Part shown: one piece after another, positions 14,221 through 24,000 of the stretch
How positions within the stretch are numbered: the stretch's first letter is position 1
How the letters are laid out: each line of letters opens with the position of its first letter
Source: Diplocloster agilis
Lineage (GTDB): Bacteria; Bacillota; Clostridia; Lachnospirales; Lachnospiraceae
DNA length: 64,000 bases
Assembly: GCF_019042275.1 (NCBI RefSeq)
Contig: NZ_JAHQCW010000001.1
Span: forward strand, 124,001 to 188,000
Reading direction: 5' to 3'
The notes under the pieces: generated by a model
What the model was told of the DNA's origin: nothing
Database searches by the model: none
What the model saw: only the letters and a program-made list of their open reading frames with translations
Program-made: the position numbers and the translations under genes

Positions 14221-16431
14221 TTATCCTACCTCCTTCGTTACCGTAACCTGATCAGCCGTTACCTCTGCCTGATACCGTCCGCCGTTCAGGCGAAGACCGA
14301 ATCGGATCGCCCGGATATGTTCCGGCAGAGCCGGATGGAACACAGGCTGTCCGTCCTTTCCAACCCCCGAAAAGCCCGCCAGGCCGCAGACCACAGCCTG
14401 CCAGAGGCCCCCCGCGTTGGCAATATGAATCCCTTCGGCCGCCCCGCGCTGCGCAAGATCAATCTCCATACTCTTCTGTAAAAACTCATAGCTGCGCTTC
14501 GCATCCTTCACACCGGCGTGAACCAGGGCGTGAATCACATAGGAAAGGGAGGAATCATGGGTCGTAATCTTCTCATAATATTCCAGGCAGTTCTTTTTCG
14601 TCTCCTGGTCGAATGCATTCGGAAACAAGCTGAATAAGCCCAGGGTATCCGCCTGTTTTAAAGCTTTGCTCCGGTAATTCTTCTCCTGGGAAATAAAATG
14701 GCCGAACGGTTTGCTGCGGTCCTTCCATACTTTGTCAAATTCCACATCCGCGAAATGGTCAAAATCCTGGCACTGCCAGATAAAATGCGCATCCTCATCA
14801 TACGGAAATACCAGCAGGTCATGTACTTTTTGGAATTCCTCCATCTCCAGATCTGTCACGCCCAATTCGTTCTTGCGCTCACCACCGGCGATTTTAAGAG
14901 TTTCCAAGGTCTGTTTAAGCGCAAATTTTACCATATAGTTGGTATAGGCATTGTCATTGGTAAACGCCAGATATTCATCAGGGCCCATAACTCCCAGCAG
15001 ATGGCAGGTATCTCCTGCCCAGTCGACCCTGCTGCACCAGTATCTGGCGGTTTCCACCATCATTTCCAATCCCTGGTTCAGAAGGAATTCGGTATCACCT
15101 GTCGCTTTGCAGTAATGCCACAGGCCATAAATCACATCTGCGGTTACATGCACTTCCATATCGCCGTACTGCCAGTTCGAACATTGTTCCAGGCCTGACT
15201 GGCAGCATTCCCACGGATATCTGGCGCCGGGGTAGCCATACCGGGCGGCGTTCTTTTTGGCTCCTTCCAGCATCCGGTAACGGAATTCGATCAGGGACCG
15301 GGCTTTTTGGGGTGTGGTGTACAGATAGAATGGCAGCAGATAAATTTCCGTGTCCCAGAAATAGTGCCCAAAATACGCTTCTCCCGCAAAACCTTTGGCG
15401 TCGATGGCCGCTTGGGATGACCAGGGGAAAGCGCGGAGCAGGTGATAGATACTGAATCTCAGACTATCCTGCAGCCGTTTATCTCCTACGATCTGTACAT
15501 CCGATTCGCTCCAACGTTTTGCCCAGATCTCCTCATGGGCTTTAAGGGTCAACCGCTGCGCATCCAGTTCAAGGGTTACCATCCGCTCCCGCAGACGGAG
15601 CAGATCGCCAAAGGGGCCGGATAAGATCATCCCGTCCGCTTCATCCTTCCAGTCCAGACTGGTCGCGATAATCGTGTATTTGTAAAACACAAACGGTTCG
15701 CCTTTTTTCAAACGAAGCTTCCAAATCTCCCGCAGTCTCTGTTCCGTACGGGAGCTTTCTTCCTTATAATAATCTCCGTCCTCAAATTTGCAGAAACATT
15801 TCATACAGACCATCTGACCGCTGTCCAGCGTGATCTCCGCCCATAAGCCCTCCTGGTGAAAGAGCTTTGTATCCGTAAAATGACTGTATCCGTTGGTGGT
15901 TACCGCTGCATCCACGAAGCTTTCCACCCTGATTTCCATATCCTGTCCGGCTGTCAGCTCGGCTCTCTGGACAATATAATGCTGATTCTGAAGACTTGCG
16001 TATCTTGTATATTCAGCTTCCAGTGAACCGGCCGCCGTATTCCACACGAAATGTCTGGTCAATACTCCGTTTTTCAAATTCAGGGATTCCGCAAAATCAG
16101 AATAGTCTGACAGCCCCATGTCGAACCGTTCCTCGTCCTGATAGAGCTGTATTCCCATCGGATAAGGCAGATTTACAATTTCCTCTCCTAAAATCGGATG
16201 TTTTCCATAGATACCCGGGACATAAACGCCCCATTTGCTGACCGGATTCCTGGCTTCTTCCAGCGTCACATTCGCAGGCAGGCGCCAGTAATGCTCATCC
16301 TGGGAAGCCCCCGACAAATCCTCCTCAAAAGAAGCCCGCATCTGAATATAACCGTTTCCCTGTGCCCAGGCGCCCTCATAATATTTATTCTTTTCAGGGC
16401 TCCATTTTCCCTTTCTCTTTAATACCATCAT
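14221..16431 (-). CDS. GH65 family glycoside phosphorylase
   Basis: Inverting phosphorylase of the maltose/trehalose/kojibiose/nigerose phosphorylase family, 736 residues. Seen: an N-terminal beta-sandwich (first ~280 residues), GHYFWDTEIYLLPF of the (alpha/alpha)6 barrel, the general-acid Glu in GVMGPDEY (residue 486 from this start) followed by TNDNAYTN, and HDSSLS in the phosphate-binding region. The frame is open to 16479, but the ATG at 16431 overlaps the GH2 stop (ATGA) with AAAGGG upstream. The disaccharide cannot be told from sequence. With pgmB it would yield glucose 6-phosphate plus a free sugar. Confidence 0.92.
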   Translation of the reverse strand: MMVLKRKGKWSPEKNKYYEGAWAQGNGYIQMRASFEEDLSGASQDEHYWRLPANVTLEEARNPVSKWGVYVPGIYGKHPILGEEIVNLPYPMGIQLYQDEERFDMGLSDYSDFAESLNLKNGVLTRHFVWNTAAGSLEAEYTRYASLQNQHYIVQRAELTAGQDMEIRVESFVDAAVTTNGYSHFTDTKLFHQEGLWAEITLDSGQMVCMKCFCKFEDGDYYKEESSRTEQRLREIWKLRLKKGEPFVFYKYTIIATSLDWKDEADGMILSGPFGDLLRLRERMVTLELDAQRLTLKAHEEIWAKRWSESDVQIVGDKRLQDSLRFSIYHLLRAFPWSSQAAIDAKGFAGEAYFGHYFWDTEIYLLPFYLYTTPQKARSLIEFRYRMLEGAKKNAARYGYPGARYPWECCQSGLEQCSNWQYGDMEVHVTADVIYGLWHYCKATGDTEFLLNQGLEMMVETARYWCSRVDWAGDTCHLLGVMGPDEYLAFTNDNAYTNYMVKFALKQTLETLKIAGGERKNELGVTDLEMEEFQKVHDLLVFPYDEDAHFIWQCQDFDHFADVEFDKVWKDRSKPFGHFISQEKNYRSKALKQADTLGLFSLFPNAFDQETKKNCLEYYEKITTHDSSLSYVIHALVHAGVKDAKRSYEFLQKSMEIDLAQRGAAEGIHIANAGGLWQAVVCGLAGFSGVGKDGQPVFHPALPEHIRAIRFGLRLNGGRYQAEVTADQVTVTKEVG

Positions 16432-19106
16432 TTTGATACCCTTTCCCGCAAATATTCCAGCATACAATGCAGAAGCCAAACTGCCAGCGGATTAGAAGCA
16501 AAGTCAGCCGGCTGGCTTCCCTGACCGCCGTCAAGCTGCAGCGTGGTAGCCAGGATACGCCGATTGTTTTTCTGATACTCCACCAGATAATCTTGAACTG
16601 TATAATTTCTGGCGTCATATCTTCGGATCAGGCTTTTATAAGCCCCCGCGTAACGTTCCATTTCCTTTTTGTCAAAAGCATGGTCTGTCGAGATTCCAAA
16701 GAATTGAAGGGCGGCATATCCCTTATGCTTCAGCCGGTCTGTAACCGGATGTGAAAATATGCGTTTCACCCCTTCCCGGTAAAACGGGACATATTGGACC
16801 GGTATGCTGCCTTCGCCTTTCACACAGACGATCATACGGACCCCGTCCGGGAGCCTTTCGGTCAGTTCCTCATCCTGCCGGGTGGTCAGCAGTATGTCCC
16901 CTGCGCTCAGTTTATGGATACTGTGCAGATCTTTGATTCTCTCCACTGTAAAAAAGGATTCTATGCCGTTAAAGCTGCCGGAATCATCCAGCAGATAAAT
17001 GGCACGGTTACTTTGCACCCTGGGATAACTCCAGACTTCCCAGCTGTTTGAATAGCAAAAATCCTCCCCGGACACCTCCGCCTCCAGCGTATAGAGCATG
17101 GGACTTAAAAGATCCGGAAGACGGACCGATATTTGCGACAATTGCACCGTCTCGCCCCTATTGACACGGCAGCATTCTTCCTGTTCCTGTATCAGCTCAT
17201 CCCCGTTTCTTAAGCGTACCCGGACAAATCCTTCCAGCTTTTGTCCGCTGCGGTTGGAGATCACCAGCCGCCCTTTTACACTGCTGCCTGCAAAGTAATT
17301 AAACGGATCCGTGTTTTTAAAACGGTCGCCTCCGTTTTTCCAGACTCTGCCCAGCTCTTTTTGGAGGGAGATTACCACGTCGCCGTTGATACGCTTCATC
17401 AGCCCGGCTTCGCATTTTGGATTTCCCTCATCGTCAAAGATACCGGAGGTGGTCAGCGGAACATCGCGGATTGTGGTGATGTTATACCCTTTGATTTCCG
17501 GAAAGCTCCTGGTCATCTCCAGCAGATATTTCCTGGTATCCAGCATCTGTCTTCTGCTCAGTTCCTCAAGCCCGCCGATTTCCTCCCATACGCCATAGGA
17601 TTCCAGGATTTCCTTCTGGCGGTATACCGGCTGATCGGAGCCAAAGCCCTTATGTACTTTGCGCAGAAGGTTCTTCCGCTCGTCCGGATTCGTCCACCAG
17701 GCGTCTGCATACTTCGTTTTGGCTACCGGCCGGAAGGTGTCGGCATCGTTATATTCCCCGAAAAGCCATGGCTTCTTTTCCCGATATCCGGCCGTAAATT
17801 CATGCAGCAGCGCGTTGAACCCGGGCAGCTCCGGGTAAAAATGATAATCATAGATATCTGACTTTGCACCGCAGGCTCCGTCAAAGCATTCTGCGGAACC
17901 GCTGTTGTCGCAGAGGATCATCTGTGCTTCCCGTTCTTTGACCATCCGGTAGAGGTCGTTCAGGGCGGTATCCGGCACCGTCGCATCCAGTTCACAGCCA
18001 AGGCTTACGATGGTGACGGTGGGATACTGCATAAAATAATCCAGCATCTTAGGATATTGACGGTAAATACGGCCGGTGAGAAACTCATTTTCAAAAGGCA
18101 GCCATAGCGGCAGCTCCTGCCAGGTCACTATCCCCAGTTCATCGCAAAGCTCGTAGTAATAATCCGGAGGGAAATACAGACAGTGCTTCACCGTATTGAA
18201 CCCCAGCTCCTTCAGGCTCAGCAGTTCTTTTTTCACTTCCTCATATGTGGGAACCGGCAGCATCCGGTCCGGATAGCATCCCCAGTGCAGGGCTCCCCTC
18301 ATATAAAACGGGTTCCCATTGAGTAATATTTCCCCGTCTTCGATGCGGATGTTACGGAAGCCTCCCGTAAATACCCGTGTGTCGCACGCCGTACCGTTAT
18401 AATATAAGGTCACCGTACACCGGTACACGTTTGGCTGTTCCGGCGACCAGGGTTTCACATCCGCGACCGGAATCGACAGTTTATTCCGGCAGGACAGCCG
18501 GACGGTACTCCTGCTGTGATCCGGATTTTCCACCACCGCTTCTACGGACCATTGATCGGCTCCGGCTGCGGCCCCCTCATACAGTCCTTTGCTAAAACTG
18601 GCCTCTAGTTCGATCGCACGGTTCTCCATGCGAAACATAGGCGTCAGCTTTTGGATCGCGCCATATTCCCGCACTTTAAGGGATACCCCTTTCCAGATTC
18701 CTCCGAAGGGCAGCATAATATCCGGGATAAATCCAAACAGAACAGACCGGAAAAAATACGGACTGTTTTTGTCAAAATCCGGCTTCATCACCCGGACTTC
18801 CAATCTGTTTTCCCCAGGCTGAACGGCCTGGTCCGCCTCTATGGTAAAAGAATCCCAGACTCCCTCGTGTTCCCCGATCTTCTGTCCGTTCAGGATCACT
18901 TCACAGTAATAGCTGACCCCTTCAAACACCAGGCTATATGTGTTTTTCCGGCTTATCTTATTCAGTGTAAAAATTTTGCAAAACAGAAAAGGACCGTAAA
19001 AATCCTTGTTTTCCATTATGGTTTCCACCGCGCACGGAATCTGAATTTCCTGAGCCTGACTGTCATACTCCACGCTCCATGCGCCGTTTAAATCTATCGT
19101 TTGCAT
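16428..19106 (-). CDS. Glycoside hydrolase family 2 protein
   Basis: 892 residues starting MQTIDLNGAWSVEYD after AGGAGGAG; the frame is open to 19181 but the extra 25 residues are basic leader. Domain order: sugar-binding jelly roll (1-~170), Ig-like domain (~170-255), TIM barrel from RGALHWGCYPDRM. The nucleophile Glu is at KPWLFGEYN (Glu451). The acid/base Glu372 lies in IVSLGCELDA, where the family norm is GNE: the near-invariant Asn is replaced by Cys. The C-terminal ~250 residues form a further beta-sandwich and a tail. No signal peptide, so cytoplasmic. Activity (beta-galactosidase, glucuronidase, mannosidase or other) is open. Confidence 0.88.
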   Translation of the reverse strand: MQTIDLNGAWSVEYDSQAQEIQIPCAVETIMENKDFYGPFLFCKIFTLNKISRKNTYSLVFEGVSYYCEVILNGQKIGEHEGVWDSFTIEADQAVQPGENRLEVRVMKPDFDKNSPYFFRSVLFGFIPDIMLPFGGIWKGVSLKVREYGAIQKLTPMFRMENRAIELEASFSKGLYEGAAAGADQWSVEAVVENPDHSRSTVRLSCRNKLSIPVADVKPWSPEQPNVYRCTVTLYYNGTACDTRVFTGGFRNIRIEDGEILLNGNPFYMRGALHWGCYPDRMLPVPTYEEVKKELLSLKELGFNTVKHCLYFPPDYYYELCDELGIVTWQELPLWLPFENEFLTGRIYRQYPKMLDYFMQYPTVTIVSLGCELDATVPDTALNDLYRMVKEREAQMILCDNSGSAECFDGACGAKSDIYDYHFYPELPGFNALLHEFTAGYREKKPWLFGEYNDADTFRPVAKTKYADAWWTNPDERKNLLRKVHKGFGSDQPVYRQKEILESYGVWEEIGGLEELSRRQMLDTRKYLLEMTRSFPEIKGYNITTIRDVPLTTSGIFDDEGNPKCEAGLMKRINGDVVISLQKELGRVWKNGGDRFKNTDPFNYFAGSSVKGRLVISNRSGQKLEGFVRVRLRNGDELIQEQEECCRVNRGETVQLSQISVRLPDLLSPMLYTLEAEVSGEDFCYSNSWEVWSYPRVQSNRAIYLLDDSGSFNGIESFFTVERIKDLHSIHKLSAGDILLTTRQDEELTERLPDGVRMIVCVKGEGSIPVQYVPFYREGVKRIFSHPVTDRLKHKGYAALQFFGISTDHAFDKKEMERYAGAYKSLIRRYDARNYTVQDYLVEYQKNNRRILATTLQLDGGQGSQPADFASNPLAVWLLHCMLEYLRERVSK

Positions 19107-19155
19107 ACTTCTCCTCCTGTCTGTCCTTTTCTCGTCCTCCGGCCCGCCTTTCCGC

Positions 19156-19980
19156 CTATCCCTTGATACCGGCCGATACATTGCTGTTCAGTATCTGCTT
19201 CTGTCCCAGGAAGAACGCTATCATGGTGGGCAAGGTCATCAGAACGGTGATTGCCATGATGGACGTATAATCTGTGGTATATGCGCCCTTAAAGAGTGAT
19301 AACCCGATGGGCAGCGTAAATTTTTCAGAATCTGAGATGTATACCAGAGGCCCGAGATAATCATTCCAGACCACGATCATATACATGATGGCGGACAATG
19401 CCAGCTGCGGCTTCATCAGAGGAAGAAAGATCCTGGTAAAGATCTGGCGGTAATTCGCTCCGTCTATGATCGCCGATTCTTCGAAGTCCCTGGGAATCCC
19501 CCGCAGGAATTGCCTCATCAGGAAAATATAGAACGCGCCCCCGAACCAGGCCGGCACGATCAACGGCTTCAGCGTATCCAGCCAATGGAAGGCATTGTAT
19601 TCCATATAGAGCGGAATCACCAGAACATCCCACGGGATCATCATGGTTGACAGCATCAGTATAAAGAAGAATCCTTTTCCTTTAAAATCAAATCGCGCGA
19701 AACCATAGGCCACCAGCGCGCTGGAAAGCGTCATCCCGATCACCGCCAGCACGGTCACGATCAGAGAGTTTACAAGATACCTGGTAAATGGCTGGGCGTT
19801 CCAGGCCTCTTTAAAATTTTCCAGATGGAACTCCGATGGAATAAAACGAATGGGATACTGGCCCAGTTCCGCCGGATTTCGGACCGCCGTCAGCAAAGCC
19901 CAGATTAGCGGGAATAAAAATGCGACGGCCAGCAGAATCAATACCACATAGACACCTGTTTTTTTTATTTTTGTTTTCAT
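19156..19980 (-). CDS. CUT1 carbohydrate ABC permease, MalG type
   Basis: 274-residue membrane permease, six hydrophobic spans, with the EAA loop EESAIIDGANYRQIFTRIFLPLMKP near residues 180-205. The start MKTKIKKTGVYVV is set by GGGGGAG just upstream, not the longer frame to 20013. It works with the MalF-type partner upstream and the lipoprotein at 20936-22273. No ATPase gene is in the operon, so it must borrow a shared MsmK-type ATPase encoded elsewhere, which is common in this group. Confidence 0.92.
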   Translation of the reverse strand: MKTKIKKTGVYVVLILLAVAFLFPLIWALLTAVRNPAELGQYPIRFIPSEFHLENFKEAWNAQPFTRYLVNSLIVTVLAVIGMTLSSALVAYGFARFDFKGKGFFFILMLSTMMIPWDVLVIPLYMEYNAFHWLDTLKPLIVPAWFGGAFYIFLMRQFLRGIPRDFEESAIIDGANYRQIFTRIFLPLMKPQLALSAIMYMIVVWNDYLGPLVYISDSEKFTLPIGLSLFKGAYTTDYTSIMAITVLMTLPTMIAFFLGQKQILNSNVSAGIKG

Positions 19981-19991
19981 ATCCGCTCCCC

Positions 19992-20864
19992 CTATACTTC
20001 GTAGTACGTCCATTTTTTAGAAATGAACAGTACGGCCACGGTCAAAGCCAGCACAACCAGGAACATTACCCAGGCGTTGGACGCGGCGTATCCCAGCTGA
20101 AATTTTTTAAAAGCGTTCTCGTATACATAGAGGGAATATATGTAGGTGGATTTGCTGGGGCCGCCGGCCGTCAGGTTCATCACCACCGTCAGCTGCTGGA
20201 ACGATGCGATGATGGCCATAATCAGGTTGTAGACAATCGTCGGACTGATGAGCGGCAGCGTAATTCTGGTAAACTTCTTCCATCCGCTGGCCCCGTCAAT
20301 CATGGCCGCCTCCGTCACCGAAACCGGAATCTCCTTTAAACCGGTCAGAAATACCAGCATCATGGAGCCCTGGGCCCAGATGGTAGTCAGCACCACCGCC
20401 CACATGGCGGCATCCGGGCTTCGAAGCCAGGGCACGGACGGAAGCCCGACCGCATTTAGCAGCTGGTTCATAATTCCGTTATCTTTCAGAATCCAGGACC
20501 AGATGAGAGCCAGCGCCACCCCGGAGATAATCGTCGGAATGTAGAAGACCGTTTTAAAGAATCCGGCTCCCTTTTTGATCACATTGAGCAGGGCGGCCAG
20601 CAGGAGCGCTATGCCCACATTGATAGGTACCAGCATGGCCGCGTATTTGAACGTGACGCCCAGGGAATGATAAAAATTTGAATCTTGAAACATTTTCAGG
20701 TAATTGGCGATTCCGATGAACTCGCGGGTCCCGGTGATTTTCCAGTCAAACAGACTCATGAACAGGGAAAAGGCCAGCGGGAACAGGGTAAATACCAGGA
20801 ATCCCACGATCCACGGAGATATAAACAGGTATGGTATTATTTTTTTCTTTCCTTTTAATTTCAT
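19992..20864 (-). CDS. CUT1 carbohydrate ABC permease, MalF type
   Basis: 290-residue permease, start MKLKGKKKIIPYLFISPWIVGFL typical of MalF/LacF-like proteins; EAA loop VTEAAMIDGASGWKKFTRITLPLISP at about residues 185-210. AAAGGGG lies 11 nt before the ATG at 20864. A stem-loop (20888-20922) separates it from the binding-protein gene, which probably sets the higher level of the latter. Confidence 0.92.
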   Translation of the reverse strand: MKLKGKKKIIPYLFISPWIVGFLVFTLFPLAFSLFMSLFDWKITGTREFIGIANYLKMFQDSNFYHSLGVTFKYAAMLVPINVGIALLLAALLNVIKKGAGFFKTVFYIPTIISGVALALIWSWILKDNGIMNQLLNAVGLPSVPWLRSPDAAMWAVVLTTIWAQGSMMLVFLTGLKEIPVSVTEAAMIDGASGWKKFTRITLPLISPTIVYNLIMAIIASFQQLTVVMNLTAGGPSKSTYIYSLYVYENAFKKFQLGYAASNAWVMFLVVLALTVAVLFISKKWTYYEV

Positions 20865-20887
20865 AGTATAAATTTCCCCTTTATAAA

Positions 20888-20922
20888 AGGGCTGCCGTAT
20901 CTGACTTAGATACGACAACCCT
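20888..20922 (-). terminator. Intercistronic stem-loop after the binding-protein gene
   Basis: Stem 20888-20902 with 20908-20922 (15 bp with two G-U pairs, 5-nt loop), followed on the minus strand by TTTTATAA. It lies between the sugar-binding protein and its permeases. Such partial terminators or 3'-end stabilisers let the binding protein be made in excess. Confidence 0.7.
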
Positions 20923-20935
20923 CTGTCAAGTTTCG

Positions 20936-22273
20936 TTATTGGATAATGGCTTCCACCTTGGTCTGTACTTCATCCAGAACCGCGGCTACATCCGCGTCTT
21001 CCTGAGCGAAGATCGCTTCCAGTCCGGCATCAATCTCGGAGTTAACTTCCGGCCATTGAGCGGATTTTACAAGGGAAGGTCTCTTGGCTTCAGAGCGCTC
21101 CAGCATCGTATAGAACGGCGCCATTTGAGGGTCATCCAGTAAACCGGTGTCTTTGGCGACAGATTCGCGGACCGGCATTTCGATTTCGCACAGAGTTTTT
21201 ACTGATTCATAATTGGTGTAGTATTTGATGAATTCCCAGGCGGCGTCCTGGTTCTTGGAGCCGTTGGTCACGGACAGGAAGGATGCGTGAACCACGCTCA
21301 TACTCTCTCCTCCCTCGAACTTGGGCATCGTGGTGATGCCTAAGTTGATTCCGGCCTCATTTATGGCTGAAACGAACCACTTACCCATCTCACCGAATGC
21401 GTAATTACCGGAACCCATCGCCTGTCCGAAATCATCATTTCTGTTTCCGGTATAGGCTATTTTATCTTTGTAAATCATATCGTGTAAGAACTGAAGCGCC
21501 TCCTTGTTGGCATCGCTGTTAATCACAGGCTCTCCGGAATCATTCAGCCACTCTCCGCCGTTGGACCAGAGTATGGATTCCAGCGCGTAGGGATCCGGAT
21601 TATAGTAGAAGTATAAACCGGTGACTCCGTCTTTTGTCGTGGCCGCTGCCGCCGCTTTCAGATCTTCCATCGTCCAGTCTTCGTTTATGGTAACTCCCGC
21701 CGCATCGGTCAGGTCTTTGTTATAATGAATCGCTCTGGTGGAGAATCCGATGGGCATACCGTAGATATTTCCGTTCATATCCGCGTAGTTGAACAGGGTT
21801 GCATAGAAGTCGTCCTTATCCTCCAGGCTGTCGATCTTATCCTGCAGAGGAACCAGGCTTTCATAGTAAGCCGGGAAATTCCACATTTTCACAATGTCAG
21901 GCGCATTGTCGGAACCGATGGCCGCCGCCAGTTTCTGATCAAACGCCGTTCCGTAGGTCTCCAGCTTCACCTCTATCTGATCCTGGGATTCGTTAAATGC
22001 TTTCACGATCTGTTCCTGTACCGTAACGGCCGGACCGGAATCACCGGTGGCATACCGAAGCTGTATTTTCTCTCCTCCGGCTTTTGCGGTTTCCTGAACC
22101 GCGGTATCACCTGCTGCATCCGGCTGTTTCTCTTCCTTCGGGCTGCCGCAGCCTGTCAGCGCTCCGGCTAACAGCATAACTCCCATTCCCAGGGCAGTCA
22201 GCCTTTTCCACCTTCCTGCTGAGCTTTTACGGTATCCCTGATTGTCCGACAGACGATTCCAACTGTTTTTCAT
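20936..22273 (-). CDS. CUT1 extracellular sugar-binding lipoprotein
   Basis: 445-residue family 1 solute-binding protein. A basic N terminus (MKNSWNRLSDNQGYRKSSAGRWKR) leads into a hydrophobic signal and lipobox GALTGC. The mature protein shows EKIQLRYATGDSGPAVTVQEQIVKAFN, FDQKLAAAIGSDNAPDIVKMW, YGMPIGFSTRAIHYNKDL and an NGGEWLNDSGE segment, all typical for oligosaccharide binders. AAGGGAAGG lies 8 nt before the ATG at 22273, favoured over 22294. It is the first gene of the oligosaccharide utilisation unit and lies directly behind the regulator genes. Confidence 0.92.
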   Translation of the reverse strand: MKNSWNRLSDNQGYRKSSAGRWKRLTALGMGVMLLAGALTGCGSPKEEKQPDAAGDTAVQETAKAGGEKIQLRYATGDSGPAVTVQEQIVKAFNESQDQIEVKLETYGTAFDQKLAAAIGSDNAPDIVKMWNFPAYYESLVPLQDKIDSLEDKDDFYATLFNYADMNGNIYGMPIGFSTRAIHYNKDLTDAAGVTINEDWTMEDLKAAAAATTKDGVTGLYFYYNPDPYALESILWSNGGEWLNDSGEPVINSDANKEALQFLHDMIYKDKIAYTGNRNDDFGQAMGSGNYAFGEMGKWFVSAINEAGINLGITTMPKFEGGESMSVVHASFLSVTNGSKNQDAAWEFIKYYTNYESVKTLCEIEMPVRESVAKDTGLLDDPQMAPFYTMLERSEAKRPSLVKSAQWPEVNSEIDAGLEAIFAQEDADVAAVLDEVQTKVEAIIQ

Positions 22274-22316
22274 ACTTGTATTCCTTCCCTTCATGTGTTC
22301 TTGATGATCTTATTAT

Positions 22317-22352
22317 AAAAAAACGGAGCCTCTATGCAGACTCCATTTTTTT
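22317..22352 (-). terminator. Terminator behind the two-component regulator genes
   Basis: Short stem (GGAGTC...GGCTCC with G-U pairs, 8-nt loop) flanked by A7 and T7, between the response regulator stop and the binding-protein start. It separates the regulator message from the transport/enzyme message; read-through or a promoter overlapping the T-run would be needed for the latter. Confidence 0.75.
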
Positions 22353-22362
22353 AATAAATACA

Positions 22363-24000
22363 CTACTTTTTTAATATCTGCTCTTCATAGTCGGAAGGCG
22401 TACATCCGGTCTGCTGTTTGAATACCTTAAAAAAGTAGTTGTATTGATTGTATCCCACCATGGAATAGATCTCTTTAATTTTATATTCCTGAGCCGCGAT
22501 GAGCTGTTTTGCTTTTTCGATCCGTATCCGGTTCAGGTACTCCGTAAAATTACAGCCGGTGTCTTCCCGGAAGATTTTACTCAGATATGCATAGTGTATC
22601 CCCAGCTCCCCGGCCACGTCCTGCTGGGATATGGGCTCCATATAGTGCTGATGGATATACCGGACAGCCTTTGCCGTATATTTGGAATAATTCTCATCCA
22701 GCTCCTGGCTCTGCCTCGCTGTCTGCATCACGATACCGTCATAGAAATCCATCAGGATTTCCCTGATCTCATCCACGGTCTCCGTCTTCTTAATCTTCTG
22801 GTACAGAACCGGAAAGCTCTTATCCGGCGCCGGTTCTCCCAGCTGCCTCTCTTTTATGACCGAATACCCCAGATTCAGCAGTTCCACGATCGACAGTTCT
22901 ACGATCCGTATCGGCAGTTTTATTTCTTTATAATGTTCAAACAGAATGTTCAGATCTTCCCGGTAGCTTTCATCCGCTTCTGTCAGTTTTTTCACGAACT
23001 GCTCCCGATCGATTCCGACGGAACCGCCTGTGTTCCGTGATAATTTTCTGGCTGCGCCGGTATTCTGTTCATACCCGCTGTAGACCTGCCCTTTGCCCTC
23101 GAAAAATTTGTTTTCCAGCATTTTCAGGCACTTATGATAGGATCTGACCAGATCCTCCATGGAACTGCAGCTGTTGTCCATCCCGACGGAAACCTGGATA
23201 TTCATCATTTTTCTTATATTTTCATTCAGTCGTTTTGCGTATTCCTGGGTTCGGGACAGGATGTAGAGCTGACTCTTCACATCCGTAAAAGACAGGATGA
23301 TGGCATAACGGCCTTCCTGTATGGACAGGATCTCCTTTTCCGGCGCCTTCTGGATCACCTTGTCCATAATATCCCACAGGGCGTTCAAAAAAATCCGCTT
23401 GTCTTCTTCCCCAAAGCGTTCTGTCACCTTCTGGTAATCATCGATCTCGCAGACCAGGATGGAAGCGCTGCTTAAGTCAAAGGGAATCCCGTGCCTTCGG
23501 AATTTATCCGCAGCTTCCTTTGCCCCCATCTCCCCCCGCAGCAGCTGGGTAAAAATCTTACTTCTCAGCGCTCCCCGGCTTTCCTTAAGGATCTCCAGGG
23601 AATCCTGCCTGTTTTCCTCCGACTGCCTTTCCCGGATCTTTTCGCAGGCCTGCAGCAACGCATGGGTCAAAGTTTCCTCGGTAAGCATGTGTTTCAGGAT
23701 ATAGTCCAGGCTGCCCTCCTTGAAGCTTTCTTTTACGTAGTCAAAATCCTTGTAACTGCTGATGGCTACCACCTGTATCGCCGGATTTATCTCCCTGGCC
23801 TGACGGATCAGTTCAATCCCGTCTATCTTGGGCATCCGCATATCCGTCAGCAGGATATCCGTTCTGTGTTTCCGGATGTGGGAAAGGGCGTCTTCCGGCT
23901 GGGTATATTCACCGGAAACTTTCGTATTTTTCAGATTGATCAGGCTTTTTAATTTCGTCAGCGCCAGCACATCATCATCCACAATTACAATATTTATCAC
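22363..24000 (-). CDS. Response regulator, YesN/AraC type
   Basis: 545 residues. Receiver domain at the N terminus (INIVIVDDDVLALTK; phospho-acceptor Asp in TDILLTDMRMPKIDG; Lys in the later strand), a long central linker/helical region (~130-430), and a C-terminal AraC helix-turn-helix pair (AVRYIHQHYMEPISQQDVAGELGIHYAYLSKIFREDTGCNF ... VGYNQYNYFFKVFKQQTGCTPSDY, where single stretches mark the two HTHs). The start is GTG at 24000, overlapping the kinase stop (GTGA), with AAGGAG 8 nt upstream; the frame itself opens at 24009. It likely activates the sugar operon immediately downstream. Confidence 0.92.
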   Translation of the reverse strand: MINIVIVDDDVLALTKLKSLINLKNTKVSGEYTQPEDALSHIRKHRTDILLTDMRMPKIDGIELIRQAREINPAIQVVAISSYKDFDYVKESFKEGSLDYILKHMLTEETLTHALLQACEKIRERQSEENRQDSLEILKESRGALRSKIFTQLLRGEMGAKEAADKFRRHGIPFDLSSASILVCEIDDYQKVTERFGEEDKRIFLNALWDIMDKVIQKAPEKEILSIQEGRYAIILSFTDVKSQLYILSRTQEYAKRLNENIRKMMNIQVSVGMDNSCSSMEDLVRSYHKCLKMLENKFFEGKGQVYSGYEQNTGAARKLSRNTGGSVGIDREQFVKKLTEADESYREDLNILFEHYKEIKLPIRIVELSIVELLNLGYSVIKERQLGEPAPDKSFPVLYQKIKKTETVDEIREILMDFYDGIVMQTARQSQELDENYSKYTAKAVRYIHQHYMEPISQQDVAGELGIHYAYLSKIFREDTGCNFTEYLNRIRIEKAKQLIAAQEYKIKEIYSMVGYNQYNYFFKVFKQQTGCTPSDYEEQILKK

